Below are positions 1-5,671 of a DNA stretch of 5,912 nucleotides, one piece after another; position 1 is the stretch's first letter, and each line of letters starts with the position of its first letter. The position numbers and the translations under genes were made by a program. Below the pieces are notes generated by a model. It worked only from the letters and a program-made list of their open reading frames with translations, made no database searches and was not told the origin of the DNA. The stretch lies in assembly GCA_916720425.1 (NCBI GenBank), contig CAKARD010000080.1, positions 1-5,912 on the forward strand, given 5' to 3'. This stretch comes from an uncultured Kingella sp. GTDB taxonomy: Bacteria; Pseudomonadota; Gammaproteobacteria; Burkholderiales; Neisseriaceae.

Positions 1-420
1 TTTAGCAAACGGACACAGCAAGTCGATCACTTTAATACCGGTTTCCAGCAATTCAGTTGCACTAGATAGTTCATCGAATTTTGGAGCTGGTTGGTGAATA
101 GAACGTCTTAAATCTGTACCAATTGCCCCCGCTTCATCAACAGGTTGCCCCAATACATCCATAATACGTCCCAAGGTGGCTTGACCTACAGGCACGCTAA
201 TAGGTGAACCTGTATTTTCTACAGCATAACCTCGTTTTAAGCCATCGGTTGTACCCATGGCAATGGCACGCACCACACCATCACCCAGTTGTTGTTGCAC
301 TTCTAAAGTTAAATCAACATCAACCAATTTTAATGCGTCATAAATATGTGGAACAGCATCGCGTGGAAATTCCACATCCACTACTGCACCAATAATCTGC
401 ACGATTTTGCCTTGACTCAT
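1..420 (-). CDS. atpD: F1 ATP synthase subunit beta, N-terminal part (cut by window edge)
   Basis: Catalytic beta subunit of F1, which makes ATP at the cytoplasmic face of the membrane. Only the first 140 residues are present; the family is about 460-480 long. The frame opens MSQGKIVQIIGAVVDVEFP, the standard beta-barrel domain start, and carries VGQATLGRIMDVLGQPVDE (about 78-96), typical of bacterial beta subunits. It ends at CPFAK, just before the expected P-loop, so Walker A, Walker B and the catalytic glutamate lie outside the window. The ATG at 418-420 is preceded by AGGA (428-431) with a 7-base gap. It is the last visible gene of the operon, 42 bases after atpG, and that spacer shows no terminator. 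The truncation is only the window edge, with no sign of a break. Identification is very secure. Confidence 0.97.
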   Translation of the reverse strand, partial: MSQGKIVQIIGAVVDVEFPRDAVPHIYDALKLVDVDLTLEVQQQLGDGVVRAIAMGTTDGLKRGYAVENTGSPISVPVGQATLGRIMDVLGQPVDEAGAIGTDLRRSIHQPAPKFDELSSATELLETGIKVIDLLCPFAK

Positions 421-462
421 TATCGCATCCTAATCTCTATTTTTGACAAATGACTACTACGC

Positions 463-1335
463 TTAAACCGCAGCAGCCCCCGCCACAATTTCTGTCAATT
501 CTGTGGTAATGGCAGCTTGGCGTGATTTGTTGTACACCAAACGCAATTCTTTAATGGCATTACCTGCATTATCGGTTGCAGCTTTCATGGCAACCATACG
601 TGCTGCTTGTTCGGCAGCCATATTTTCGCTTAATGCTTCATAAACCACAGATTCTAAATAACGGCGCACCAAATATTCCAACACAGCAATGGGACTTGGT
701 TCATAACGATAATCCCAGTTATATTTGTTGTCTGCAGGCTCATTTAGTACTTCTTTACCAATAGGTACTAAGATTTCGGACTGTGGTTCTTGTTTCATAG
801 TATTAATAAAACGAGAATGCACCACATGCACCACATCCAATTCATGTTTTGCATAACGCCCAAAAATCTCGGTTAATGCACCTAGTATAATCTCCATTCT
901 TGGGGTATCACCCAAATTGGTCACACTAGCAATCACATTTAAACCTACACGCTGACAAGCCAATAATCCTTTACTACCCAAGCACACCACTTCAACCGCC
1001 ACACCCTGTTCTTGGTATTCTTGCACCTGTGCAAAAAACTTTTTCAACACATTAGCATTTAAACCACCACACAAACCTTTATCAGTTGTAATTAAAATAA
1101 AACCGACCCGTTGAACAGTTTTATGTTCTTCTAACAACGCAATACCGTGATCGGTCTGTGTTTGTGCTAAGTGTCTCATTACTAGGCGTACTTGACTAGC
1201 ATAAGGACGTGCTAGCTTCATACGCTCTTGTGTTTTACGCATTTTAGAGGTAGAAACCATTTGCATGGCTTTAGTGATTTTTTGGGTATTTTGTACGCTG
1301 CGAATTTTGGTTAGAATCTCTTTTCCAACAGCCAT
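463..1335 (-). CDS. atpG: F1 ATP synthase subunit gamma
   Basis: Central rotor shaft of F1, which couples c-ring rotation to the catalytic changes in alpha3beta3. It has 290 residues, within the usual 285-292. The N-terminal coiled-coil helix is clear (IRSVQNTQKITKAMQMVS, about 11-28). The Rossmann-like middle domain carries the conserved DKGLCGGLN (85-93). The C-terminal helix carries AARMVAMKAATDNAGN (about 244-259) and ends in a short Ala-rich tail after the conserved SRQAAITTELTEIVAGA. The ATG at 1333-1335 follows a strong purine-rich Shine-Dalgarno: AGGAG at 1345-1349 with four more G behind it, 9 bases from the start. Only 19 bases separate it from the atpA stop, so it is cotranscribed and probably coupled. 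There are no internal stops or odd residues. Confidence 0.98.
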   Translation of the reverse strand: MAVGKEILTKIRSVQNTQKITKAMQMVSTSKMRKTQERMKLARPYASQVRLVMRHLAQTQTDHGIALLEEHKTVQRVGFILITTDKGLCGGLNANVLKKFFAQVQEYQEQGVAVEVVCLGSKGLLACQRVGLNVIASVTNLGDTPRMEIILGALTEIFGRYAKHELDVVHVVHSRFINTMKQEPQSEILVPIGKEVLNEPADNKYNWDYRYEPSPIAVLEYLVRRYLESVVYEALSENMAAEQAARMVAMKAATDNAGNAIKELRLVYNKSRQAAITTELTEIVAGAAAV

Positions 1336-1354
1336 TTTTACCCCCTCCTAATCA

Positions 1355-2902
1355 TTAGGCAGCATAATTATACGATGTTTTGAAAGCTTTCATCGCCGCT
1401 TCTAAGGCTTGTTCACTTTCACTACTCATATTGCCAGATTGATTAATAGCATCTAAAACATCTGGATTTTGTGTGCGTACATAGTTCAAAAATTCTGCCT
1501 CAAATACCAGAGCCTTAGCAACAGGTACATCAGCATAAGAACCATTATTAATTGCCCACAAAGTCAAAGCCATTTCAGCGGTATTTAGGGTATTAAATTG
1601 CTTTTGTTTCATCAATTCGGTTACCACTTCACCATGTTGCAATTGCTTACGCGTAGCTTCATCTAAATCAGAGGCAAATTGTGAGAATGCCGCCAATTCA
1701 CGATATTGCGCTAATGCCAAGCGAATACCACCACCCAATTTTTTGATAACTTTGGTTTGTGCCGCACCACCTACACGTGACACCGAAATACCAGCATTAA
1801 TTGCAGGACGAATACCAGAGTTAAACAAATCTGTTTCTAGGAAAATCTGGCCATCGGTAATAGAAATCACATTTGTTGGCACAAACGCAGATACATCGCC
1901 TGCTTGGGTTTCAATAATTGGCAATGCAGTTAAAGAACCTGTTTTACCTGTTACTTCACCATTAGTTAATTTTGCTACTTCATCAGCATTGATGCGTGCC
2001 GCTCGTTCTAGCAAACGAGAGTGTAAGTAGAACACATCACCAGGATAAGCCTCACGACCAGGTGGGCGACGTAACAATAACGAAATTTGACGATACGCTA
2101 CCGCTTGCTTAGACAAGTCATCATATACAATTAAGGCATCTTCACCACGATCACGGAAATACTCACCCATAGTGCAGCCTGAATAAGGTGCAATAAATTG
2201 CAGTGCCGCTGCTTCTGATGCAGTTGCAGCAACCACAATCGTGTGTTCCATGGCACCGTGTGCTTCTAATTGACGTACCACATTAGCAATAGAAGACGCT
2301 TTTTGACCCACAGCAACATAAATACATACTACGCCTGTATCTTTTTGATTTACAATTGCGTCTAATGCTACAGCTGTTTTACCTGTTTGACGATCGCCAA
2401 TAATTAATTCGCGCTGACCACGTCCAATGGGTACCATAGAATCTACGGCTTTAATCCCTGTTTGCATAGGTTGATCAACAGATTGACGGGCAATAACGCC
2501 AGGAGCAATTTTTTCAATCGGTGCTGTTAAAGTAGTATTAATGGGACCTTTACCATCAATAGGCTGTCCCAATGCATTAACAACGCGACCCACTAATTCG
2601 CGACCAATAGGCACTTCTAAAATGCGCCCTGTACATTTAACCTCATCACCTTCGCTGATGTATTCATATTCGCCCAAAATTACTGCGCCTACGGAATCGC
2701 GTTCTAAATTCATCGCCAAACCAAATGTATTATTGGGAAATTCTAACATTTCACCTTGCATTACATTGGATAAACCATAAATACGAACAATACCATCGGT
2801 TACAGAAATAACTGTACCTTTGGTGTACGCTTCCTGCCGTGTATTTAAATTTTCAATTTTAGCTTTCAGCAAATCGCTGATTTCAGCAGGATTTATCTGC
2901 AT
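1355..2902 (-). CDS. atpA: F1 ATP synthase subunit alpha
   Basis: Regulatory, non-catalytic nucleotide-binding subunit of the F1 hexamer. It has 515 residues (family about 502-515). In order: N-terminal delta-binding segment and beta-barrel (1-95), Walker A GDRQTGKT (169-176), Walker B region ALIVYDD (256-262), the alpha/beta family signature PAINAGISVS (366-375), and the arginine finger in SRVGG (Arg376), which reaches into the neighbouring beta site. The C-terminal helical domain includes LAQYRELAAFSQFASDLD (about 397-414). The ATG at 2900-2902 has AGGAG (2909-2913) 6 bases upstream. That Shine-Dalgarno overlaps the TAG stop of atpH (2912-2914), so ribosomes ending atpH sit on the atpA start signal, which suggests strong coupling. 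All key residues are present. Confidence 0.98.
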   Translation of the reverse strand: MQINPAEISDLLKAKIENLNTRQEAYTKGTVISVTDGIVRIYGLSNVMQGEMLEFPNNTFGLAMNLERDSVGAVILGEYEYISEGDEVKCTGRILEVPIGRELVGRVVNALGQPIDGKGPINTTLTAPIEKIAPGVIARQSVDQPMQTGIKAVDSMVPIGRGQRELIIGDRQTGKTAVALDAIVNQKDTGVVCIYVAVGQKASSIANVVRQLEAHGAMEHTIVVAATASEAAALQFIAPYSGCTMGEYFRDRGEDALIVYDDLSKQAVAYRQISLLLRRPPGREAYPGDVFYLHSRLLERAARINADEVAKLTNGEVTGKTGSLTALPIIETQAGDVSAFVPTNVISITDGQIFLETDLFNSGIRPAINAGISVSRVGGAAQTKVIKKLGGGIRLALAQYRELAAFSQFASDLDEATRKQLQHGEVVTELMKQKQFNTLNTAEMALTLWAINNGSYADVPVAKALVFEAEFLNYVRTQNPDVLDAINQSGNMSSESEQALEAAMKAFKTSYNYAA

Positions 2903-2911
2903 AAAGCTCTC

Positions 2912-3460
2912 CTAACTTGTCATGGTCGTGTACAGTTGTTTTAATTTACCCTGTACCGACAAATCTAACACTTGGTCGTTCATCACTATTTTCAAACCGC
3001 CAATTAAGCTATTATCGGTTTGAAATTGAGCTTGCAAACGGACCTGAAAATGTTGCTCTAAATCACTAATGATTTTTGCACGTTGCCCTTCGCTGGCAAT
3101 ATCATAAGCGGTATAGATAATCGCCTGTTTTTCATGATTTTGAGCAAGCACCATATCTTGATATTGCGCAAAGATTTCAGATAGCACGTCCAAGCGTTTC
3201 TCATTTGCCACAACATGTAAAAAATTTCTGAAATCTGGGTTTGTAACTGCTTCGCTGCCTTCTAACAAACGAAGCAATTCATCAGCTTTATCATCAGCAC
3301 TAACATCTACACGCCCAATAAACACAACGACTTCTGACTGTTGCATGATACTCGAAAGTAAGGCCAACCCATCTAACCACTGTTGTGTTTGCTGTTTCTC
3401 TTGTGCTAACTCATATAATGCTTTAGCGTAAGGACGTGCAATCGTTGCAAACTCTATCAT
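2912..3460 (-). CDS. atpH: F1 ATP synthase subunit delta
   Basis: Peripheral stalk protein that joins the top of alpha3beta3 to the b dimer (OSCP-like). It has 182 residues, close to the usual 175-180. The N-terminal six-helix domain opens with the typical ATIARPYAKALYELA (about 5-19). The mid-protein motif FLHVVANEKRLDVL (80-93) and the C-terminal family signature around SLIGGLKIVMNDQVLD (151-166) are clear. The ATG at 3458-3460 lies 4 bases after the atpF stop. Its Shine-Dalgarno AGGAG (3471-3475, gap 10) is inside the last codons of atpF (Gln-Glu-Leu-stop), so translation is probably coupled to atpF. The gene ends in TAG, and the following atpA ribosome site begins within that stop codon. 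Confidence 0.97.
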   Translation of the reverse strand: MIEFATIARPYAKALYELAQEKQQTQQWLDGLALLSSIMQQSEVVVFIGRVDVSADDKADELLRLLEGSEAVTNPDFRNFLHVVANEKRLDVLSEIFAQYQDMVLAQNHEKQAIIYTAYDIASEGQRAKIISDLEQHFQVRLQAQFQTDNSLIGGLKIVMNDQVLDLSVQGKLKQLYTTMTS

Positions 3461-3464
3461 AAGA

Positions 3465-3935
3465 TTACAACTCCTGTTTTAAAGCACCGAGCATTTGAGC
3501 GTGTTGTGATTCATTCACTTCGCGACGCAAAATAGCTTCCGCACCCTGTACTGCCAAAAAGGCAACTTGTTCACGCAAGGCTTCACGTACACGGTTGATT
3601 TCTTGATCAGCATCGGCTTTTGCTTGTGCAGTAATACGCGCAGCTTCACTTTGTGCTTGCACTTTCGCCTCTTCCACAATTTGCGCAGCACGCTTTTCTG
3701 CATTGGCAATAATTGCTGTTACTTGCTCACGACCTTCACCCAAAAGTTCCGCAACTTTTTTTTCAGCTTGCTCAAAATCGCTTTTGCCACGCTCAGCGGC
3801 CGCCAAGCCTTCGGCAATTTTATCAGCACGTTCGTCTAATGCCTTAGCAAGAGGAGGCCACACATATTGAATGACAAACCATACTAATACCAAAAAGACG
3901 ATGAGTTGTGCGATTAAGGTTGCATTTAAATTCAC
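3465..3935 (-). CDS. atpF: Fo ATP synthase subunit b
   Basis: Membrane-anchored stator arm; a homodimer holds F1 still against subunit a. It has 156 residues, the usual proteobacterial length. There is one N-terminal membrane segment (about 5-26, hydrophobic through LIVFLVLVWFVIQYVW), then WPPL and a long charged Ala/Glu/Lys/Arg-rich helix (about 30-125) of coiled-coil type, then the delta-binding end (about 126-156, AEAILRREVN). The start is GTG (3933-3935). It gives the family-typical NLNATLIAQL start and has a GAGGG site 8 bases upstream, and no ATG lies nearby in frame. It follows atpE by 58 bases. A second minus-strand frame inside the gene (3515-3709) is only a shadow of it. Confidence 0.96.
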   Translation of the reverse strand: MNLNATLIAQLIVFLVLVWFVIQYVWPPLAKALDERADKIAEGLAAAERGKSDFEQAEKKVAELLGEGREQVTAIIANAEKRAAQIVEEAKVQAQSEAARITAQAKADADQEINRVREALREQVAFLAVQGAEAILRREVNESQHAQMLGALKQEL

Positions 3936-3943
3936 TTTATTTG

Positions 3944-3948
3944 CCCTC
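3944..3948 (-). promoter_or_regulatory. Ribosome binding site of atpF (fixes the GTG start)
   Basis: GAGGG on the minus strand lies 8 bases before the GTG codon of atpF. It supports GTG as the true start. The site lies in the atpE-atpF spacer, downstream of the hairpin at 3967-3989. Confidence 0.7.
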
Positions 3949-3966
3949 GCTATCAGGGGTTAAAAC

Positions 3967-3989
3967 AGCACATAAATTACTTATGCACC
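3967..3989 (-). promoter_or_regulatory. RNA hairpin in the atpE-atpF spacer
   Basis: Read on the minus strand, GGTGCATAA and TTATGTGCT pair over 9 positions around a 5-base loop. Three of the pairs are G-U wobbles in RNA. A short run of four U follows (3962-3965). The stem begins 4 bases after the atpE stop codon. It is too weak, and its U run too short, to be a full terminator, and transcription must continue into atpF. It could instead block 3' exonucleases or cause partial termination, raising atpE output over the downstream genes. The pairing is visible; the role is inference. Confidence 0.4.
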
Positions 3990-3993
3990 GTAC

Positions 3994-4230
3994 TTACTGA
4001 CCAGAAAACGGATTAACAAAGGCAAACAATAGGGCAATCGCAACACCAATCAAAAACGCCGCATCAATCAAACCTGCAATCAAGAATAATTTAGTTTGCA
4101 ATGGACCAATTAATTCTGGTTGACGCGCAGAAGATTCTAAATATTTAGAACCAACCATTGCGATACCAATAGAGGCACCCAAAGCGCCCAAGGCAACAAT
4201 CAAACCACATGCGATAGCAATCAAACCCAT
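3994..4230 (-). CDS. atpE: Fo ATP synthase subunit c (proteolipid)
   Basis: The c-ring subunit, which carries protons through the membrane. It has 78 residues, normal for the family. There are two membrane helices: helix 1 is Gly/Ala-rich (about 4-27, with the small-residue packing stretch ALGALGASIG), and helix 2 runs about 47-71. They are joined by the conserved polar loop ARQP (35-38) that touches gamma and epsilon. The proton-binding carboxylate is Asp56 in LIDAAF. The extra polar ligands seen in sodium-type rings are absent here, so proton coupling is likely. The sequence looks nearly identical to Neisseria subunit c as I recall it. The ATG at 4228-4230 follows AGGAG (4238-4242, gap 7) and a strongly U-rich leader. 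The c-ring copy number cannot be read from the sequence. Confidence 0.98.
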   Translation of the reverse strand: MGLIAIACGLIVALGALGASIGIAMVGSKYLESSARQPELIGPLQTKLFLIAGLIDAAFLIGVAIALLFAFVNPFSGQ

Positions 4231-4274
4231 GATAAAACTCCTAAAAAAAGAAAGGTTAGTACAAACAAAAAAAC
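4231..4274 (-). promoter_or_regulatory. U-rich leader and strong ribosome binding site of atpE
   Basis: The 44-base spacer between the atpB stop and the atpE start has about 27 T by hand count on the minus strand, including two runs of seven (4267-4273 and 4243-4249). The second run directly precedes TAGGAG. U-rich sequence upstream of a Shine-Dalgarno is known to favour ribosome or protein S1 loading, and the E. coli atpE start region is a known strong translation initiator. This leader plausibly supplies the excess of subunit c needed per complex. The composition is seen; the function is inferred. Confidence 0.5.
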
Positions 4275-5141
4275 TTAATGATGGTCATGTGCTTGACCAA
4301 TATACACAAATGCCAATGCCATAAAGATAAAGGCTTGTAGTGTAATAATCAAAATATGGAATATCGCCCAAGCAGAACCCGCTATAATATGAAACACAAA
4401 TAAAATTGGATCCAGTAAACTTACACTACCTGAACTTGCCCAAGCACCACCAAGCAAGGCAATTAACAAAAATACTAATTCGCCTGCATACATATTGCCA
4501 AATAGTCGCATACCATGCGATACCGTTTTAGAAAAATATTCCAAAATATTCATTAATACATTGACAGGGGCCAACCAAACACCAAACGGTGCGTGAAGCA
4601 ATTCATGCCCCCAGCCTTTTGCGCCTTTAATTTTTACGCTGTAATAAAAACTGGTAAGTAATACACCTAAGGCCAATGCTAGAGTAGTATTTAAATCGGC
4701 TGTTGGAACAACTCGCAATAATGCATGATGCTCACCTGTCATGCCTTGAAAGGTGAGCGGCAATAAATCCACAGGCAACAAGTCCATGGCGTTCATTAGG
4801 AAAATCCAAATGAATAATGCAAAGCCTAATGGAGCAACTTTGCGGCGTGATTCTTCATTATGGATAATGCTTTTACACATATCATCTACAAATTCAAATA
4901 ATATTTCCACTGCCGCTTGTATTCGATTTGGCACACCCGAGGTTGCTTTGACGGCGATTTTACGCAACACATAACAACCAACCACACCCAAAGCAATTGA
5001 AAAAAACAATGCATCTAGGTTAATAAATGAAAAATCTGCAATATTTTTGAGCCCCTGCCCTTCGGCAACATCGGACAAACTGGTTAAACTTTGCAAATGG
5101 TGTTTTATATAATCTGCGGCAGTCATTGCTTCACTTGCCAT
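4275..5141 (-). CDS. atpB: Fo ATP synthase subunit a
   Basis: Integral membrane subunit forming the two proton half-channels beside the c ring. It has 288 residues, within the betaproteobacterial range. Hydrophobic segments lie roughly at 42-60, 104-127, 151-168, 190-203, 218-236 and 245-283. The conserved KTVSHGMRLFGNMYAGEL (205-222) holds the essential Arg212 and Glu221. The last membrane hairpin carries Gln269 in LQAF and ends VYIGQAH, typical of the family, followed by a His-rich tail. NAMDLLPVDLLP (117-128) is also characteristic. The ATG at 5139-5141 has AAGGG (5151-5155) 9 bases upstream, inside atpI. An in-frame Met at codon 6 has no ribosome site, so the first ATG is preferred. The gene overlaps atpI by 11 bases. 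Confidence 0.97.
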   Translation of the reverse strand: MASEAMTAADYIKHHLQSLTSLSDVAEGQGLKNIADFSFINLDALFFSIALGVVGCYVLRKIAVKATSGVPNRIQAAVEILFEFVDDMCKSIIHNEESRRKVAPLGFALFIWIFLMNAMDLLPVDLLPLTFQGMTGEHHALLRVVPTADLNTTLALALGVLLTSFYYSVKIKGAKGWGHELLHAPFGVWLAPVNVLMNILEYFSKTVSHGMRLFGNMYAGELVFLLIALLGGAWASSGSVSLLDPILFVFHIIAGSAWAIFHILIITLQAFIFMALAFVYIGQAHDHH

Positions 5142-5481
5142 AACGATGAACCCTTAAATAAAAAAGAAAAACCACATGGCTCACTAGTAATAACCCAATA
5201 AAAAAAGGTAAAAATTGTATGTGTGGATACAGTACAACAATAAGGGTCATTAAAATTAGAGCCAGTACTATTTTTAAACTCTCTGCCACAATGAATCCAA
5301 CTCCCGATAATGTGGGATAGGGCTTGAGAAATTCTAAAATGAATACGGATAAGGTAGTCGGAATAACATAGCTTGCACCACCTAACCATAGTGAGATGAC
5401 GCTGTTTTGTCCTTTTACCAACGCAAATAATACGCTGAATATGACCAATGTAGCCATTTGTAATTGAACAATAACACGCAC
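5131..5481 (-). CDS. atpI: ATP synthase subunit I, assembly factor
   Basis: Small membrane protein encoded first in many atp operons; it is not part of the finished enzyme and is reported to help c-ring assembly. It has 116 residues, normal for the family, with four hydrophobic segments at about 8-23, 28-50, 57-84 and 87-110 and a basic end (RVHRYGK). The sequence is poorly conserved, so the call rests on position ahead of atpB, length and the four-helix pattern. The start is GTG (5479-5481) with AAGG (5491-5494) 9 bases upstream. An in-frame ATG at codon 9 is a possible shorter start, but it would cut into the first helix. The TGA stop lies inside atpB. Another minus-strand frame at 5123-5389 is a shadow. 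Confidence 0.9.
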   Translation of the reverse strand: MRVIVQLQMATLVIFSVLFALVKGQNSVISLWLGGASYVIPTTLSVFILEFLKPYPTLSGVGFIVAESLKIVLALILMTLIVVLYPHIQFLPFFIGLLLVSHVVFLFYLRVHRYGK

Positions 5482-5490
5482 AATTATTCG

Positions 5491-5494
5491 CCTT
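5491..5494 (-). promoter_or_regulatory. Ribosome binding site of atpI
   Basis: AAGG on the minus strand lies 9 bases before the GTG start at 5479-5481. It is weaker than the AGGAG sites of atpE, atpA and atpG. With a GTG start this fits the low amount of AtpI expected for an assembly factor. Confidence 0.5.
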
Positions 5495-5510
5495 TATCTA
5501 AATGTATGCA

Positions 5511-5540
5511 AATATAAATCAATGGTGATTATACCGTCAA
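5511..5540 (-). promoter_or_regulatory. Probable sigma-70 promoter of the atp operon
   Basis: On the minus strand, TTGACG (5535-5540, 5 of 6 to the -35 consensus) and TATATT (5511-5516, 5 of 6 to the -10) are 18 bases apart. They predict a transcript start near 5504 and a leader of about 20-25 bases before the atpI GTG. The DNA just upstream is very AT-rich (line 5521-5580 is about 27% GC by hand count), as for an UP element. This is the only gene-free stretch of any size (5482-5671), and it sits ahead of the first gene of the operon. The boxes are visible; activity is inferred. Confidence 0.6.
5528..5533 (-). promoter_or_regulatory. Alternative perfect -10 box (TATAAT)
   Basis: A perfect TATAAT on the minus strand sits one base after the TTGACG box, so the two cannot serve one polymerase together. 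No good -35 lies 15-19 bases upstream (the best is about 3 of 6) and there is no extended TG. It may be a second, weaker start near 5521, or chance in AT-rich DNA. Confidence 0.3.
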
Positions 5541-5548
5541 GCAAATTT

Positions 5549-5570
5549 GTTAAACTATGTGAATTTTAAC
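5549..5570. repeat. Inverted repeat upstream of the atp promoter
   Basis: GTTAAA (5549-5554) and TTTAAC (5565-5570) form a perfect 6-base inverted repeat around 10 bases, ending 8 bases before the -35 box. On the plus strand it is followed by seven T (5572-5578), which resembles a weak terminator. No plus-strand gene ends here. It could be an operator half-site pair, a remnant of a terminator from before the IS fragment arrived, or chance. Confidence 0.25.
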
Positions 5571-5671
5571 GTTTTTTTGTAGCAACACAACAGGTAATTT
5601 TGACATAATCGTTTACATATAGCGAATTTAGCGTAACGCGTACCTGGATTTAAATGTAGAATCACTTGGGT

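Noticed and set aside
1..420. Possible truncation of atpD by a real deletion
   Set aside because: The frame is open up to the first base of the window and every residue fits the family, so the cut is only the window edge.
1743..2030. Plus-strand open frame opposite atpA (also those at 2541-2780, 576-764, 3567-3839, 4753-4974 and 204-395)
   Set aside because: All are antisense shadows of strongly conserved atp genes, with no family resemblance and no operon context.
3515..3709. 64-codon open frame on the minus strand inside atpF
   Set aside because: It is out of frame with an excellent atpF match, is unusually rich in Lys/Arg/Val as expected for a frame-shifted shadow, and has no recognisable family.
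4270..4299. Perfect 6-bp hairpin (TGGTCA/TGACCA, 4282-4299) at the end of atpB followed by a U7 run, resembling a terminator
   Set aside because: The U run starts 8 bases after the stem, too far for intrinsic termination, the stem is short and lies within conserved codons (IGQAHDH), and transcription must pass into atpE.
5123..5389. 88-codon open frame on the minus strand overlapping atpI
   Set aside because: It is the shifted frame of atpI, has no recognisable family, and atpI itself has the right length, hydrophobic pattern and ribosome site.
5600..5622. Plus-strand TTGACA (5600-5605) as a promoter facing the IS relic
   Set aside because: No acceptable -10 box at 16-18 bases (CGAATT at spacing 17), and there is no plus-strand gene downstream within the window.
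5482..5671. Correia-type repeat, tRNA or other small RNA gene in the gap before atpI
   Set aside because: No Correia terminal motif, cloverleaf or strong stem was found; the region is AT-rich promoter DNA apart from the short inverted repeat listed.
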